Shown here: positions 10,601-19,793 of the stretch, one piece after another | Layout of the letters: the number at the start of each line of letters is the position of its first letter | How positions within the stretch are numbered: the first letter of the stretch is position 1 | Assembly (NCBI RefSeq): GCF_040253615.1 | Contig: NZ_JBEJGY010000004.1 | Coordinates: 6,262,001 to 6,326,000, forward strand | Length of the DNA: 64,000 nucleotides | Source of the DNA: Streptomyces sp. Edi4 | GTDB taxonomy: Bacteria > Actinomycetota > Actinomycetes > Streptomycetales > Streptomycetaceae | Direction of reading: 5' to 3' | Program-made: the position numbers and the translations under genes | Notes under the pieces: generated by a model | The model's database searches: none | The model's input: only the letters and a program-made list of their open reading frames with translations | Told to the model about the DNA's origin: nothing

Positions 10601-13350
10601 ACACCGTGCGGCGGCTGACCGAGCGGCTGACCAGGCTGCTGGAGAGCGCGACCGCCGATCCCGGCACCGCGGTCTCCGTACTGGAGATCCTCTCGGCACA
10701 AGAGCGCCGGACGCTGCTGCAGAGCGGGTCCGACGCAGCTGCCGTGGGGCGGGCGGGCACCTTCCCCGAGCTGTTCGAGGCGCAGGTGCGGCGTACTCCG
10801 CAGCGGCCCGCGGTGGCGTGCGCGGACACCACCGTGACCTACGCCGAGCTCAACGAGCGGGCCAACCGCCTGGCCCGGCAGCTGGTCGCCCGGGGCGTCG
10901 GACCCGAGATGTACGTGGCAGTGGCGCTGCCCCGCTCGGCGCTGATGCTGGAGGGCATGCTCGCCGTCATGAAGGCCGGTGCGGGGTACCTGCCGCTCGA
11001 CCCGGCCTACCCGGCCGAGCGGCTGTCCGCGATGCTGGCGGACAGCGCGCCGGTGCTGCTGCTGACCACCGAGGAACTGGCGGACCGGCTGCCACGCGCC
11101 GAGGGCCTCGACACGCTGCTGGTCGACGGGGCGGCCACCGCCGCCGACCGGGCCGCGCTGCCCGGGACGGACCTGAGCGACACCGACCGCACCACCCCGC
11201 TGCGGGTCATCAACCCGGCCTATGTCGTCTTCACGTCGGGCTCCACCGGCCGCCCCAAGGGCGTCCTGGTCAGCCATGCCGGAATCGGCGCGCTGGCCGC
11301 CAACCAGTCGGCCCACTACGGGGTGGTACCCGAGAGCCGGGTGCTGCAGTGTGCCTCGCCCAGTTTCGACGTGTCGATCGCGGAGTTCTGCCTGGCCCTG
11401 CTGTCCGGCGCGTGCCTGGTCGTACCCGCGCATACCCCGGTCGGGCCCGAGCTCGCCGCGTTCCTCGCTGAGCAGCGCGTCAGCCACCTGCTGATCGCCC
11501 CCTCGGCGCTCGCGGAGGTACCGCGGACCGAGCTGCCCGACTTCCGCACGATGATCACTGGCGGAGAGCCGCTCTCCCCGGAACTGGCCGAGTTCTGGGG
11601 CCGGGACCGGCTGTTGATCAACGCGTACGGGCCCACCGAGGCCACCTGCGACGTGAGCTTCACCCGGCGCCTGGTCCCCGACGCGGCCGCCGCTTCGGTC
11701 ATCGGCCGGCCGATCGAAGGCAACAGGATGTACGTCCTGGACAAGGCGCTCCAGCCGGTACCGCCCGGCACCGAGGGCGAGTTGTACATTTCCGGCGGCG
11801 GTCTGGCGCGCGGCTACCTGGCCAATCCCGGCATGACCGCGGAGCGCTTCGTCGCCGACCCGTACGGCGGCCCGGGCGCCCGGATGTACCGCACCGGTGA
11901 CCTGGCGGTGTGGAACGCCGACGGGCAGCTGCAGTTCCGGGGCCGCGCGGACACCCAGGTCAAGGTCCGCGGCTTCCGCGTGGAGTTGGGCGAGGTGGAG
12001 GCCGCGGTCGCGGACTGCGCGGGGGTGGAGCGGGCCGTAGTGATGGTCCGCGAGGACCGGCCGGGCGATCAGCGCCTGGTGGCGTACGTGAAACCCCACG
12101 CCCGGCAGGCCGAGTTGACGCCGCGCGCGCTGCGCTCCGAGGTCGCCGAACGGCTGCCCGCCTACATGGTACCGAGCGGCTTCGTCCTGGTGGACCAATG
12201 GCCGCTGACGCCCAACGGCAAGCTGGACCACCGGGCGCTTCCGGCGCCCGTACAGTTCGCCGCGGGTGAGTACCGGGCGCCGGGTTCACCGCAGGAGGAC
12301 CTGGTCTGCCGCCTGTTCGCAGAGACGCTCGGCGTGGAGCGGGTTGGCGTGGACGACGGCTTCTTCGAGCTCGGCGGCCACTCCCTGCTCGCCACCCGGC
12401 TGGTCCACCGCATCGGACAGGCGCTCGGCCGCCCGCTGGAGCTGCGGGACATCTTCGCTGCGCCGACCCCGGCCCGGCTGTGCGAGCACCTCGACGGGGA
12501 CAGGAGCAGAGCCTTCGACGTGATCCTGCCGCTGCGCACCTCCGGCAGCTCGGCCCCGCTGTTCTGCGTACACCCCATCGCAGGTCTCAGCTGGCGCTAC
12601 TCGACGCTGCTGAGTGCGCTCAGCCCCGACCACCCGGTCTACGGGGTCCAGGCCAGGGGACTGGACGGGGTGGAGCCACTGCCCACGTCCATGACCGAAC
12701 TGGCCGTGGACTACGCCCGGCAGATCCGTGCGGTGCAGCCCGATGGCCCGTACCACATCCTGGGCTGGTCGCTGGGCGGGATCATGGCGCAGGCCGTGGC
12801 CACCGCGCTGGAGGCGGACGGGCAGGAGATCGGGCTGCTGGCGGTGCTGGATACCTCCCCGCCCGAACCCGGCGGCCCGGGGACCGGGACACACGACGAG
12901 ATCCTCACGCAAATGTACGAGGGATACGGCAAGATCTACGGCCTTCCGCAGGACGCGCCCACTGAGCCGACGCCGGACCAGATGCGCGCCCAGATCGTCG
13001 ATTGGTACGGGGAGGGCAGCAGCGAGCTGCGTCACCTGAGCCGCGAGCACCGGGCCGCCGCGCTGGAGGTGAGCGTCAACAACGCCTGGCTGGCGACGGA
13101 GCGGCGGCCGGAAGTGCTGCGCTCGGACCTGCTGCTGGTACTGGCCACCCGTAAGCGCCTGGAGGCCGTGGTGCCCGAGGCGTGGAGGGAATTCGTGGCA
13201 GGCCGGACCGAGATCGTCGAGGTGGACTGCGAACACGCCCACATGATGGATCCAGGTCCGGCGGAGCAGATCGCGCGGCTTGTCGCGCCGCGCATGGGAC
13301 GGGTTCGCGCAACCGGCGCGCGCCCGGCAGTGGCCGCCCCGACGCACTGA
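7693..13350 (+). CDS. NRPS C-T-C-A-T-TE, terminating synthetase with an A-less module
   Basis: A protein of 1885 residues. The first condensation domain (1-430) starts with the LPLTPLQEGMFF form and has HHMLLDGW, which suits a D-residue donor from the preceding epimerase. It is followed directly by a carrier domain (LGGQSL near 502) with no adenylation domain between. Then come condensation (555-990, HHIVSDGW), adenylation (1010-1510), carrier (LGGHSL near 1561) and thioesterase (1610-1860, GWSLGG). The adenylation code reads D-V-A-I-I-G-A-C-D-K. It shares D-V-A, G-A and D-K with published Arg/basic-residue codes, so a basic residue is possible. The first module must be loaded by another protein, probably the free A-T enzyme at 14989. 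The thioesterase makes this the end of one assembly line. Confidence 0.95.
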   Translation: MNRAALEDVLPLTPLQEGMFFHSLYDDDAVDVYNTQMVLDLEGPLRTETLRTAVEVLIRRHPNLRAGFRQRQNGQAMQVIHRDVPLPWEEVDLSAGDVADTQARQEELLAADRTRRFSLDRPPLMRFTLIRLGAERHRLVMTSHHMLLDGWSVPVLVRELFTLYEGGGDDSALSRPVPHRSYFGWLAQQDDARSEAAWREALDGLAGPTLAFSADPSRVPGMPARVKTSLPADFAADLDALVRDRGLTANHLVQMAWSLVLARLTDRDDMVFGTLVSGRPPEIPGITTMIGMFINAIPVRVRLDRTESVLKNLDRLRREQAALLPHHHLGLGRLQRMAGHGDLFDTFVVFENYPDDDAARPSYAGVRVTVAGGHDAAHYPLRVVAGLAGRRLQIDLEYQPDLLDEDEAEAVLTALTQVLKAVVAAPDGSAGGVEFALPSAFRRDTAPAGDGAGAHAQGDGPAHRGPRAPQTPTEEILCGLFEKVLGRPCRSVDESFFDLGGQSLTAIRLLSQVRAAFGAELPVRAVFEAPTVAGLAVQLAHADTARPPLAAVERPERVPMSYAQRGLWFAFRLNGPGATYNNPLPLRLSGDLDRAALAAALTDVVERHEVLRTRFAEFAGQPCQIILDVQEADVRLEFVELAGEQDLPGALAGARGYAFDLATEVPLRATLFQVSEREHVLCLLTHHIVSDGWSMAPLARDLSTAYRSRTAGRAPQWQPLPVQYADYALWQQELLGAESSPGSVAARQVEYWTNELAGVAELLQLPLDRPRPAVADQRGAGVRFALDAALHARIAELAKQSDVTVFMVVQAALAALLSRLGAGSDIPIGAVLAGRTDEALDHLIGFFVNTLVLRTDVSGDPTFRELLARVRETDLGAYANQDLPFERIVEAVNPGRSLSHAPLTQVTLVFQNNERGSMDLPGLRVSAEGEAVGNARVDLAFNMGESHTEEGAPAGIDGLVEYAAELFEPDTVRRLTERLTRLLESATADPGTAVSVLEILSAQERRTLLQSGSDAAAVGRAGTFPELFEAQVRRTPQRPAVACADTTVTYAELNERANRLARQLVARGVGPEMYVAVALPRSALMLEGMLAVMKAGAGYLPLDPAYPAERLSAMLADSAPVLLLTTEELADRLPRAEGLDTLLVDGAATAADRAALPGTDLSDTDRTTPLRVINPAYVVFTSGSTGRPKGVLVSHAGIGALAANQSAHYGVVPESRVLQCASPSFDVSIAEFCLALLSGACLVVPAHTPVGPELAAFLAEQRVSHLLIAPSALAEVPRTELPDFRTMITGGEPLSPELAEFWGRDRLLINAYGPTEATCDVSFTRRLVPDAAAASVIGRPIEGNRMYVLDKALQPVPPGTEGELYISGGGLARGYLANPGMTAERFVADPYGGPGARMYRTGDLAVWNADGQLQFRGRADTQVKVRGFRVELGEVEAAVADCAGVERAVVMVREDRPGDQRLVAYVKPHARQAELTPRALRSEVAERLPAYMVPSGFVLVDQWPLTPNGKLDHRALPAPVQFAAGEYRAPGSPQEDLVCRLFAETLGVERVGVDDGFFELGGHSLLATRLVHRIGQALGRPLELRDIFAAPTPARLCEHLDGDRSRAFDVILPLRTSGSSAPLFCVHPIAGLSWRYSTLLSALSPDHPVYGVQARGLDGVEPLPTSMTELAVDYARQIRAVQPDGPYHILGWSLGGIMAQAVATALEADGQEIGLLAVLDTSPPEPGGPGTGTHDEILTQMYEGYGKIYGLPQDAPTEPTPDQMRAQIVDWYGEGSSELRHLSREHRAAALEVSVNNAWLATERRPEVLRSDLLLVLATRKRLEAVVPEAWREFVAGRTEIVEVDCEHAHMMDPGPAEQIARLVAPRMGRVRATGARPAVAAPTH

Positions 13351-13463
13351 ACCGCCCGAGCGAGCAGGTGCGTTAGGGGTGTTGGAGGGGGCAGGGCCAG
13401 TCCCCTCCCCTTCGGTGCGGCGCCTGCACGGTGCCGGTTCCGGCGCGGTACGGCGGCTCTATC

Positions 13464-14837
13464 ATGATTTGTGTGACGAATTACCCGGACGGTGCACAGT
13501 GGCCAACGAGTCCGCAGGGGCCGGCGAGTTCGTCGCGTCCGCGAAAGCAGGGAGTGAAACAGCGATGGGTGTCCCCTGTACAGGCCTTGTGCGGGGAGCT
13601 CTTCGACTTCTCGCCGCGCCGGCTGCCGACCTTCAACCGGTCGCGAATCCGGGTGCTTCGTCAACTCCCGCTCCTTCTCGCGGGGGTGTTGACGCTCTAC
13701 CTCGTCGGGCCAGGAACGGCCGTGGTCGCCGAACGGCTTCAGACACACTGGGCCCTTGCGGCGCTGCTCGCGTGCGTCCAGGCGGCGGCTGTGCCTCTGG
13801 CCCTGATCCGGCCGGTGGCCGCCTGGTGGCTGTCACTCGCGGCCATGGTGCCGTTCCCCCTGCTGCTGGCGGTGCGAGACGCCGCGCCCGCCGGCCTGAC
13901 ACCCTGGCCATGGACCGAGATGGGGTTCTTGGCGCATCTGACTGTCACGCTGCTCGTCGCCTGGCGGGTCAGTGCCCGGCTGTCCGTCGCGCAGTGGCTG
14001 TTGACGCTGCTCGTCGGCACGGCACTCGGGGCCGCGCTGAGCCCCGAGGGAGCGGGAAAGGGCCTGTTGGCCTTCGGAATGCTGTCTGGGTGCGGGCTGG
14101 TACTGCTGGCCGCCGTGCGCGGACGCAAGGAAGCGCAGCGGCAGTTGCGACGGCAGGAGGAACTCACCGAAATCGAGCGGTTCCGCAGGACCCTGCTGGA
14201 GGAACGGGCACGCATCGCGCGTGAACTGCACGATGTCGTCGCCCACCACATGTCCGTCGTCGCCGTACAGGCGGAAGCCGCCCCGTTTCTCGTCGAGGAT
14301 CCGCCGGAGGCGATGCGCGAGAGCCTGGGCAGCATTCGTCGGAACGCGCTGGCGGCCCTGACTGAGATGCGCCACATTCTGGGCATGATGCGGTCCGGCG
14401 ATGCCGGTGCGAGCAGCAAGGACGGCAGATATGCGCCGCAGCCGACCCTGGAGAATCTCGATGAACTCGTCGGCAATGTCCAGGCGGTCGGTCTGACCGT
14501 AAAGACAGAGATATCGGGTACTCCACGAGTCCTGCCCCATCATGTCGAACTCTCGGCTTTCCGCATTACTCAGGAAGCACTGAGCAATGTGCTGCGCCAT
14601 GCACCGGGTGCGAAGGTCCAGATCGAGTTGACCTACGGCGAGCGGGATCTCGTAGTGCGGGTGGTCAACACCCCGGCCACCGTCCCCGCGCAGCGCCTGA
14701 GCGGCAGCGGGCACGGTGTCCTCGGTATGCGGGAGCGGGCCTCCATGCTCGGCGGCACGCTGCACGTGGGAGTCATGGAGGACGGCCGGTTCGAGGTACG
14801 GGCGCTGCTGCCCACCGGTGCGAGCGAGGACTCATGA
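13464..14837 (+). CDS. Two-component sensor histidine kinase, NarL/DesK-type
   Basis: A membrane sensor kinase. Several hydrophobic helices fill about residues 60-200. A HisKA_3 dimerisation helix follows, with the phospho-acceptor His in ARELHDVVAHH, and then a C-terminal ATPase domain (EALSNVLRHAPGA and SGHGVLGMRERASMLGG). The family phosphorylates NarL/LuxR-type response regulators. No regulator lies next to it; the only one in the window is at 34843-35502 on the other strand, so the pair is probably split across the cluster. The start is uncertain: ATG 13464, GTG 13431 and GTG 13554 are all in frame, and none has a clear ribosome-binding site. Confidence 0.88.
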   Translation: MICVTNYPDGAQWPTSPQGPASSSRPRKQGVKQRWVSPVQALCGELFDFSPRRLPTFNRSRIRVLRQLPLLLAGVLTLYLVGPGTAVVAERLQTHWALAALLACVQAAAVPLALIRPVAAWWLSLAAMVPFPLLLAVRDAAPAGLTPWPWTEMGFLAHLTVTLLVAWRVSARLSVAQWLLTLLVGTALGAALSPEGAGKGLLAFGMLSGCGLVLLAAVRGRKEAQRQLRRQEELTEIERFRRTLLEERARIARELHDVVAHHMSVVAVQAEAAPFLVEDPPEAMRESLGSIRRNALAALTEMRHILGMMRSGDAGASSKDGRYAPQPTLENLDELVGNVQAVGLTVKTEISGTPRVLPHHVELSAFRITQEALSNVLRHAPGAKVQIELTYGERDLVVRVVNTPATVPAQRLSGSGHGVLGMRERASMLGGTLHVGVMEDGRFEVRALLPTGASEDS

Positions 14838-14988
14838 CCAGGACGCTGATGCTGACTCACACCCCGATAGCCCTGGGGTTTCGAACCGATACCTAGCCAA
14901 TAATCTGCTGCCCTAGCGTCGCTACCGACCATGGCACAGGTGCTGTCGAACGCCCGGTCAGGGCGTTCGCGATGGAAGGTTAGGGCGA

Positions 14989-17544
14989 GTGAAGGTTCGG
15001 CAAGACGAGCGGCAGAGCCAGCCCGCACAGCGGTACACGACTGCCGGATCGTCGACGGACCGGGAGTACTGGCAGCGAGTGCTCTCCGAGGGCGGGTACA
15101 CGCCTGTCCCGAGGTGGTCCGGCGAGCAGCGCGAACCGGGCATCGTCGAGGAACTCCGAACGCCCGTACCGGCCGTGGCCGCTCAGGCGCTGCAACGGCC
15201 GGCGGACGACCTCACCACCGCCCCGGACATCGTGCTTCTGGCAGTCTGCGCACGGGTGCTGACGGCCCTGACCTCCGACTCCGCCGTCGTGGTCGGTCGC
15301 CTGAGCGCCGACGGTTCCGCGGCGCAGCCGCTGCCCTGCCCGGTGCCGGTGGCCGACGGCCCGTGGCGGGCGCTGCTGAACACCGCGGCCCGGGCAGCCG
15401 CTGAGGTGACCGGCCGATCGGAAGCGGCGCTGGCGGAACTGCGCGCCGAGACCGGCCGCACCGAAGCCCTCTTCGACACGGTCGTGGTCGCGGGCCGCGC
15501 CCCGCGCGCGGGCGACCTGGCCCCCGAGACCGTTCTCGCTGTCGGGGTGGACACCTCGAGTGCGCAGCCGCACCTGGTCCTCGCGCACCGTCCCTACGCG
15601 CTCGACGCCGACCAGGCCGGGCGGATCTCCGGATATCTGCTGGCCGCTCTGGAGGAACTGGCCCGTCACCCCGACGCCGGCCACCACGAGTGGAGTCCGC
15701 TCTCGGCGGCGGAGACCCGGTTCCAGGTGGACGGGCTGGCCGGTCCGCACCGCGACCTGCCCGACCGCCGGGTCCACCAGCTCTTCGAGGAGCAGGTCCG
15801 CCTGCGTCCGCAGGACATCGCCGTCGAACAGGGCGCGAGCTCCTGGACCTACCGCGAGCTGAACGCCCGCGCCAACCGCATCGCCCACGCGCTGCGCTCC
15901 GACGGCCTGCGTGACGAGGACGTCGTCGCCGTCGTCAGCGAGCGCGACCTGGAGTGGCTCGCGGCCGTGCTCGGCGTCCTGAAGGCGGGCGGCGTCTACC
16001 TGCCGGTGGAGCCACACTTCCCCGCCGACCGGATCACCGGCATGCTCACCCGCAGCCAGTGCCGCCATGTACTTGTCGAACGCGATGCCTGTGCCGACTT
16101 GCCCGAGGCCCTGCGTGCCACCTCCGACGTCCGCGCGCATCACCTTGACGACGTCCTCGCCGCCGACCACCCCGACACCGACCCCGACTTGCCCGTCGCG
16201 GCCTCCCAGGCCGCCTACATCTACTTCACCTCCGGATCCACAGGCAGCCCCAAGGGCGCCGTGTGCGAGCACGCCGGCTTTCTCAACCACCTCCTCGCCA
16301 AGATCGAGGATCTCGGGGTCCGCGAGGGCGGCGTGGTGGCGCAGACCGCCCCGCAGTGCTTTGACATCTCGCTGTGGCAGCTGGTCGCCGCGCTCACCGT
16401 CGGCGGCCGCACCCGCATCATCGAGCAGAGCGCCGTCCTCGACGTGGGGCGCTTCGTCGAGACGCTGGAGAACGCCCGCGTCGAGGTCGTCCAGGTCGTC
16501 CCCTCCTATCTGGAGGTGGTGTTGACGGAACTGGAGCGCCACCCCCGCGAGTTGCCCCATCTGCGCTGCGTCTCTGCGACCGGCGAGGCCCTCAAGAAGG
16601 ATCTGGTGGCGCGCTGGTTCGCCACCTTCCCCGAGGTTGCGCTGGTCAACGCCTACGGCCTCACCGAGACCTGTGACGACACCAACCACGAGGTCATGCG
16701 CACCGTGCCCGCGCCGGCGTCGGTGCCGCTGGGCCGGCCGATCGCCAACGTACGGATCTACGTGGTCGACGAACTGCTGCGGCTGGTGCCGCTCGGCTCT
16801 CCCGGCGAGATCGTCTTCTCCGGCATCTGCGTGGGCCGTGGCTATGTCAATGACGAGGAGCGCACCCGCGCCGCGTTCGTCCCCGACCCGCACCACCCCG
16901 GAGCCCGGATGTACCGCTCCGGCGACTTCGGCCGTTGGCTGCCGGACGGGCGGCTGGAGTTCCTGGGCCGCCGCGACACCCAGGTGAAGATCAACGGCTT
17001 CCGCATCGAGATCGGCGAGGTGGAGAACCAGCTGCTGCGGGTCTCCGGGGTGCGCGACAGCGCCGTCGTCATCGCGGGCGAGGGCGAGACCAAGCAACTG
17101 GTGGCCTTCTACTCCGCCGCCCGGGAACTTTCCGCGCAGACCGTCGGCAAGGAACTGGGTACCGCTCTGCCGGAGTACATGGTTCCCGCACGCATCCACT
17201 ACCTCCCCGCCCTGCCGCTCACCGCCAACGGCAAGATCGACCGCAAGGCGCTGACCCGTATGGTCGGCGAACTCGGCACCAACGAGGGCGAGTTCCAGGC
17301 GCCCCGTACGGACCGCGAGCGCAGCCTCGCCAGGCTGTGGGCGAACGCCCTGAAGCTTCCTGCCGAAGGCATCGGCCGGAACACCCACTTCTTTGAAGCC
17401 GGTGGCACCTCGCTGGGCATGTTGCAGATGGCGGTGGCCCTGGACCGCACGGTGTCCCCCGCGGAGCTGATGAGCCGGCCGGTCCTCGCCGACCTCGCCG
17501 CCCTTCTGGACGAGCGAGCCGCCGGGGAGGGCGGAGCGGCCTGA
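14989..17544 (+). CDS. Free-standing NRPS A-T protein with half C domain, probable Dap activation
   Basis: A protein of 851 residues. Residues 20-250 look like only the C-terminal half of a condensation domain: it begins at DREYWQRVL and has no HHxxxDG. A full adenylation domain follows (about 262-770; FTSGSTGSPKG, FDIS, YRSGD, NGKIDRKAL), then a carrier domain with FFEAGGTSL near 800. The pocket code reads D-I-W-Q-S-T-A-D-D-K. Two acidic residues at positions 330 and 331 would suit an amino side chain. Genes for 2,3-diaminopropionate synthesis lie just downstream, so Dap is my best guess for the substrate. The two thioesterase-ended synthetases in this window each contain one module without an adenylation domain, so this enzyme could feed both. 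GTG start with AGGGCGA upstream. Confidence 0.85.
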   Translation: MKVRQDERQSQPAQRYTTAGSSTDREYWQRVLSEGGYTPVPRWSGEQREPGIVEELRTPVPAVAAQALQRPADDLTTAPDIVLLAVCARVLTALTSDSAVVVGRLSADGSAAQPLPCPVPVADGPWRALLNTAARAAAEVTGRSEAALAELRAETGRTEALFDTVVVAGRAPRAGDLAPETVLAVGVDTSSAQPHLVLAHRPYALDADQAGRISGYLLAALEELARHPDAGHHEWSPLSAAETRFQVDGLAGPHRDLPDRRVHQLFEEQVRLRPQDIAVEQGASSWTYRELNARANRIAHALRSDGLRDEDVVAVVSERDLEWLAAVLGVLKAGGVYLPVEPHFPADRITGMLTRSQCRHVLVERDACADLPEALRATSDVRAHHLDDVLAADHPDTDPDLPVAASQAAYIYFTSGSTGSPKGAVCEHAGFLNHLLAKIEDLGVREGGVVAQTAPQCFDISLWQLVAALTVGGRTRIIEQSAVLDVGRFVETLENARVEVVQVVPSYLEVVLTELERHPRELPHLRCVSATGEALKKDLVARWFATFPEVALVNAYGLTETCDDTNHEVMRTVPAPASVPLGRPIANVRIYVVDELLRLVPLGSPGEIVFSGICVGRGYVNDEERTRAAFVPDPHHPGARMYRSGDFGRWLPDGRLEFLGRRDTQVKINGFRIEIGEVENQLLRVSGVRDSAVVIAGEGETKQLVAFYSAARELSAQTVGKELGTALPEYMVPARIHYLPALPLTANGKIDRKALTRMVGELGTNEGEFQAPRTDRERSLARLWANALKLPAEGIGRNTHFFEAGGTSLGMLQMAVALDRTVSPAELMSRPVLADLAALLDERAAGEGGAA

Positions 17545-17661
17545 GACCAGGCGCCCGTTCCTTTCCCCTCGCCCGGCCCCGGTGGCCGGCCCCCCACCTC
17601 AGGCGACCGTACGGCCCACCCTTTGTCCGTATGCCGCCAGACCTTCAAGAAAGGCAATCCG

Positions 17662-18684
17662 ATGACGGCCACGACCGACGGCACCATGACCGCCGCGGCA
17701 CCGCCCGGCGATTACGAACCGGTCCTCGAAGCAGGGCGCACTCCCATGCTGGAGGTCCCCGGCGCGGACTTCGACCTGCTGCCGGGCCAGGTGGTGCGCG
17801 ACTTGGTGGCCCGGCACGGCGCGCTGCTCGTGCGCGGCCTCGGCCTGAGCGCTCCCCACGACCTGGCGCGGGCGGCGCGCTGGCTCGGTGTGACCCCGGT
17901 GGCCGAACGCGAGGGTTTCACCAGCCGCACCGAGCACGGCGAAGGCGTCTACTCCTCGTCCGTGTGGCCGGCCGACGAACCGATGTGCATGCACCACGAG
18001 TTGAGCTATGCCGCCGAGGTGCCCTCCGTCGCCCTCTTCGGCTGCCTGACCGCACCCGCCTCCGGTGGCGCCACCGCGGTCGCCGACGCCCGGACGCTGC
18101 TGAGTTCCCTGCCCGCCGACCTGGTCGAACGTTTCGCACACCAGGGCTGGCTGCTGGACCGCGACTACCGCGAGGTGGGCGTCACCTGGTCGGAAGCCTT
18201 CGGTACGCAGGACCGCGCCGAGGTGGCCGCGTACTGCGCCGAGCACGCCATCGAGCACGAGTGGCTCGCGGACGGCGCGCTGCGCACCCGCCAGCGGCGG
18301 GCCGCGGTGGTCGCCCACCCCGTCACCGGCGAGCGGTTGTGGTTCAACCAGATCGCGTTCCTCAACGGACTGACCCTGGAGCCCGCGGTCCGGGAGTACC
18401 TGACTTCCTTCTACGGTCCGGACGCGCTGCCCTTCAACACCCGTTTCGGGGACGGCGAGGCCATCAGCGAAGAAATCGTGGAGACGCTCAACGCCGCGTA
18501 CACGGCCGCCACTTCGCGCCGCCCCTGGCAGGCCGGAGACCTGCTGGTCGTCGACAACCTGCGGACGGCGCACAGCCGCGAGGCATACCAGGGGGACCGC
18601 GAGATCGTGGCGCTCTTCGGCGACCCGGTGCGCCTCGCCGACCACGTGCGCACCGATGTGCCGGCCCGCCCCGCAGCAGCCTGA
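17662..18684 (+). CDS. Fe(II)/2-oxoglutarate oxygenase, TauD/SyrP-like
   Basis: A 340-residue member of the TauD/TfdA superfamily. The iron-binding facial triad is visible as H-x-E in MHHELSYA and a distal His in DNLRTAHSREAY, with a nearby Arg in GDREIV for 2-oxoglutarate. SyrP-type relatives hydroxylate the beta carbon of amino acids held on NRPS carrier domains. Placed between the A-T protein and the Dap genes, it may hydroxylate the residue loaded on that A-T protein, but the substrate is inferred. The ATG at 17662 is chosen because AAGAAAGG lies 8 bp upstream; a TTG at 17623 is also in frame. Confidence 0.85.
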   Translation: MTATTDGTMTAAAPPGDYEPVLEAGRTPMLEVPGADFDLLPGQVVRDLVARHGALLVRGLGLSAPHDLARAARWLGVTPVAEREGFTSRTEHGEGVYSSSVWPADEPMCMHHELSYAAEVPSVALFGCLTAPASGGATAVADARTLLSSLPADLVERFAHQGWLLDRDYREVGVTWSEAFGTQDRAEVAAYCAEHAIEHEWLADGALRTRQRRAAVVAHPVTGERLWFNQIAFLNGLTLEPAVREYLTSFYGPDALPFNTRFGDGEAISEEIVETLNAAYTAATSRRPWQAGDLLVVDNLRTAHSREAYQGDREIVALFGDPVRLADHVRTDVPARPAAA

Positions 18685-18716
18685 CCCCGCCCCCGCACTT
18701 CCCTACGGAGCTCTTC

Positions 18717-19751
18717 ATGTCCCAGCAGCACGCGGCGCCCTCCTTTGCGGTCATACCCGGAGCGCAGGTCAGCCAGGTTCTCGACGGCCGCGGCAAGGAG
18801 GTGGTGGACCTGATCGAGGCCGCCTACCGCCTCCACGGCGAGGGCGACACGGTCAACCCTCCCTCGTACTTCCTGCGCTTTCCCGACAAGCCCTCCTCCC
18901 GGATCATCGCGCTGCCCGCTTCCATCGGCGGCGAGGTCGGCACCGACGGAATCAAGTGGATCTCCAGCTTCCCGGAGAACGTGGACGCCGGCATCCCCCG
19001 GGCTTCCGCCGTCCTCATCCTCAACGACCACGAGACCGGTTACCCGTTCGCCTGCCTGGAGAGCTCCATCATCAGCGCGGTGCGCACCGCCGCCTCGGCT
19101 GCGCTGGCCGCCGACCGGCTCAGCGCCGGCCGCTGCCGCCCGCTCCGGGTCGGCTTCTTCGGCGTCGGGCTCATCGCCCGCTTCATCCACACCCTGTTGC
19201 GCGAAACCGGCTGGACCTTCGAAGCGACGGGCGTGCACGACCTGTCCTTGGAGCACGCGGTCGGCTTCACCGAGTACCTCGCCCAGTCCGGCGAAACCGG
19301 AAACGTCACCATCCACGAAACCCCCGAGGACCTGATCCGGTCCTCGGACCTGATCGTCTTCGCCACCATCGCCGGGGCCCCGCACGTCACCGACCCAGGC
19401 CTGTTCGCCCACAACCCTCTGGTGCTGCACGTCTCGCTGCGCGACCTGGCGCCCGAGGTCCTGCTGACGGGCACCAACATCGTCGACGACATCGAGCACT
19501 GCCTGAAGGCCAACACGTCCCTCCACCTGGCCGAACAGCAGGAGGGCAACCGGGACTTCGTGCACGGCACGCTCCACGACGTGCTGACCGGGGACCTGAG
19601 CCCGGCGGCTGACCGTCCGGTGTTCTTCTCGCCCTTCGGTCTTGGCGTCCTCGACCTCGCAGTCGGCAAGCACGTCTACGACGTCGTTCGCGACTCGGGA
19701 CAGCTGAATGTGGTCGACGGCTTCTTCCACGAGATGCGCCGTTACGGGTGA
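18717..19751 (+). CDS. sbnB: SbnB-like dehydrogenase for 2,3-diaminopropionate
   Basis: A 344-residue protein of the ornithine cyclodeaminase/mu-crystallin family. It has a Rossmann nucleotide-binding loop (GFFGVGLIARF near residue 142) and the family's substrate-site features (GIKWISSFP, ESSIISAVRTAA). Its pairing with the SbnA-like gene directly downstream marks it as SbnB. In that pathway SbnB oxidatively hydrolyses N-(1-amino-1-carboxy-2-ethyl)glutamate to Dap and 2-oxoglutarate with NAD. The product would be free L-Dap for the NRPS. The start has GGAG 6 bp upstream and lies 32 bp after the oxygenase gene, so they are probably in one operon. Confidence 0.88.
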   Translation: MSQQHAAPSFAVIPGAQVSQVLDGRGKEVVDLIEAAYRLHGEGDTVNPPSYFLRFPDKPSSRIIALPASIGGEVGTDGIKWISSFPENVDAGIPRASAVLILNDHETGYPFACLESSIISAVRTAASAALAADRLSAGRCRPLRVGFFGVGLIARFIHTLLRETGWTFEATGVHDLSLEHAVGFTEYLAQSGETGNVTIHETPEDLIRSSDLIVFATIAGAPHVTDPGLFAHNPLVLHVSLRDLAPEVLLTGTNIVDDIEHCLKANTSLHLAEQQEGNRDFVHGTLHDVLTGDLSPAADRPVFFSPFGLGVLDLAVGKHVYDVVRDSGQLNVVDGFFHEMRRYG

Positions 19752-19793
19752 CGCCGCCCCCAAAAGAAACGCCGTTCAAGGCAGGGAGGTTCT

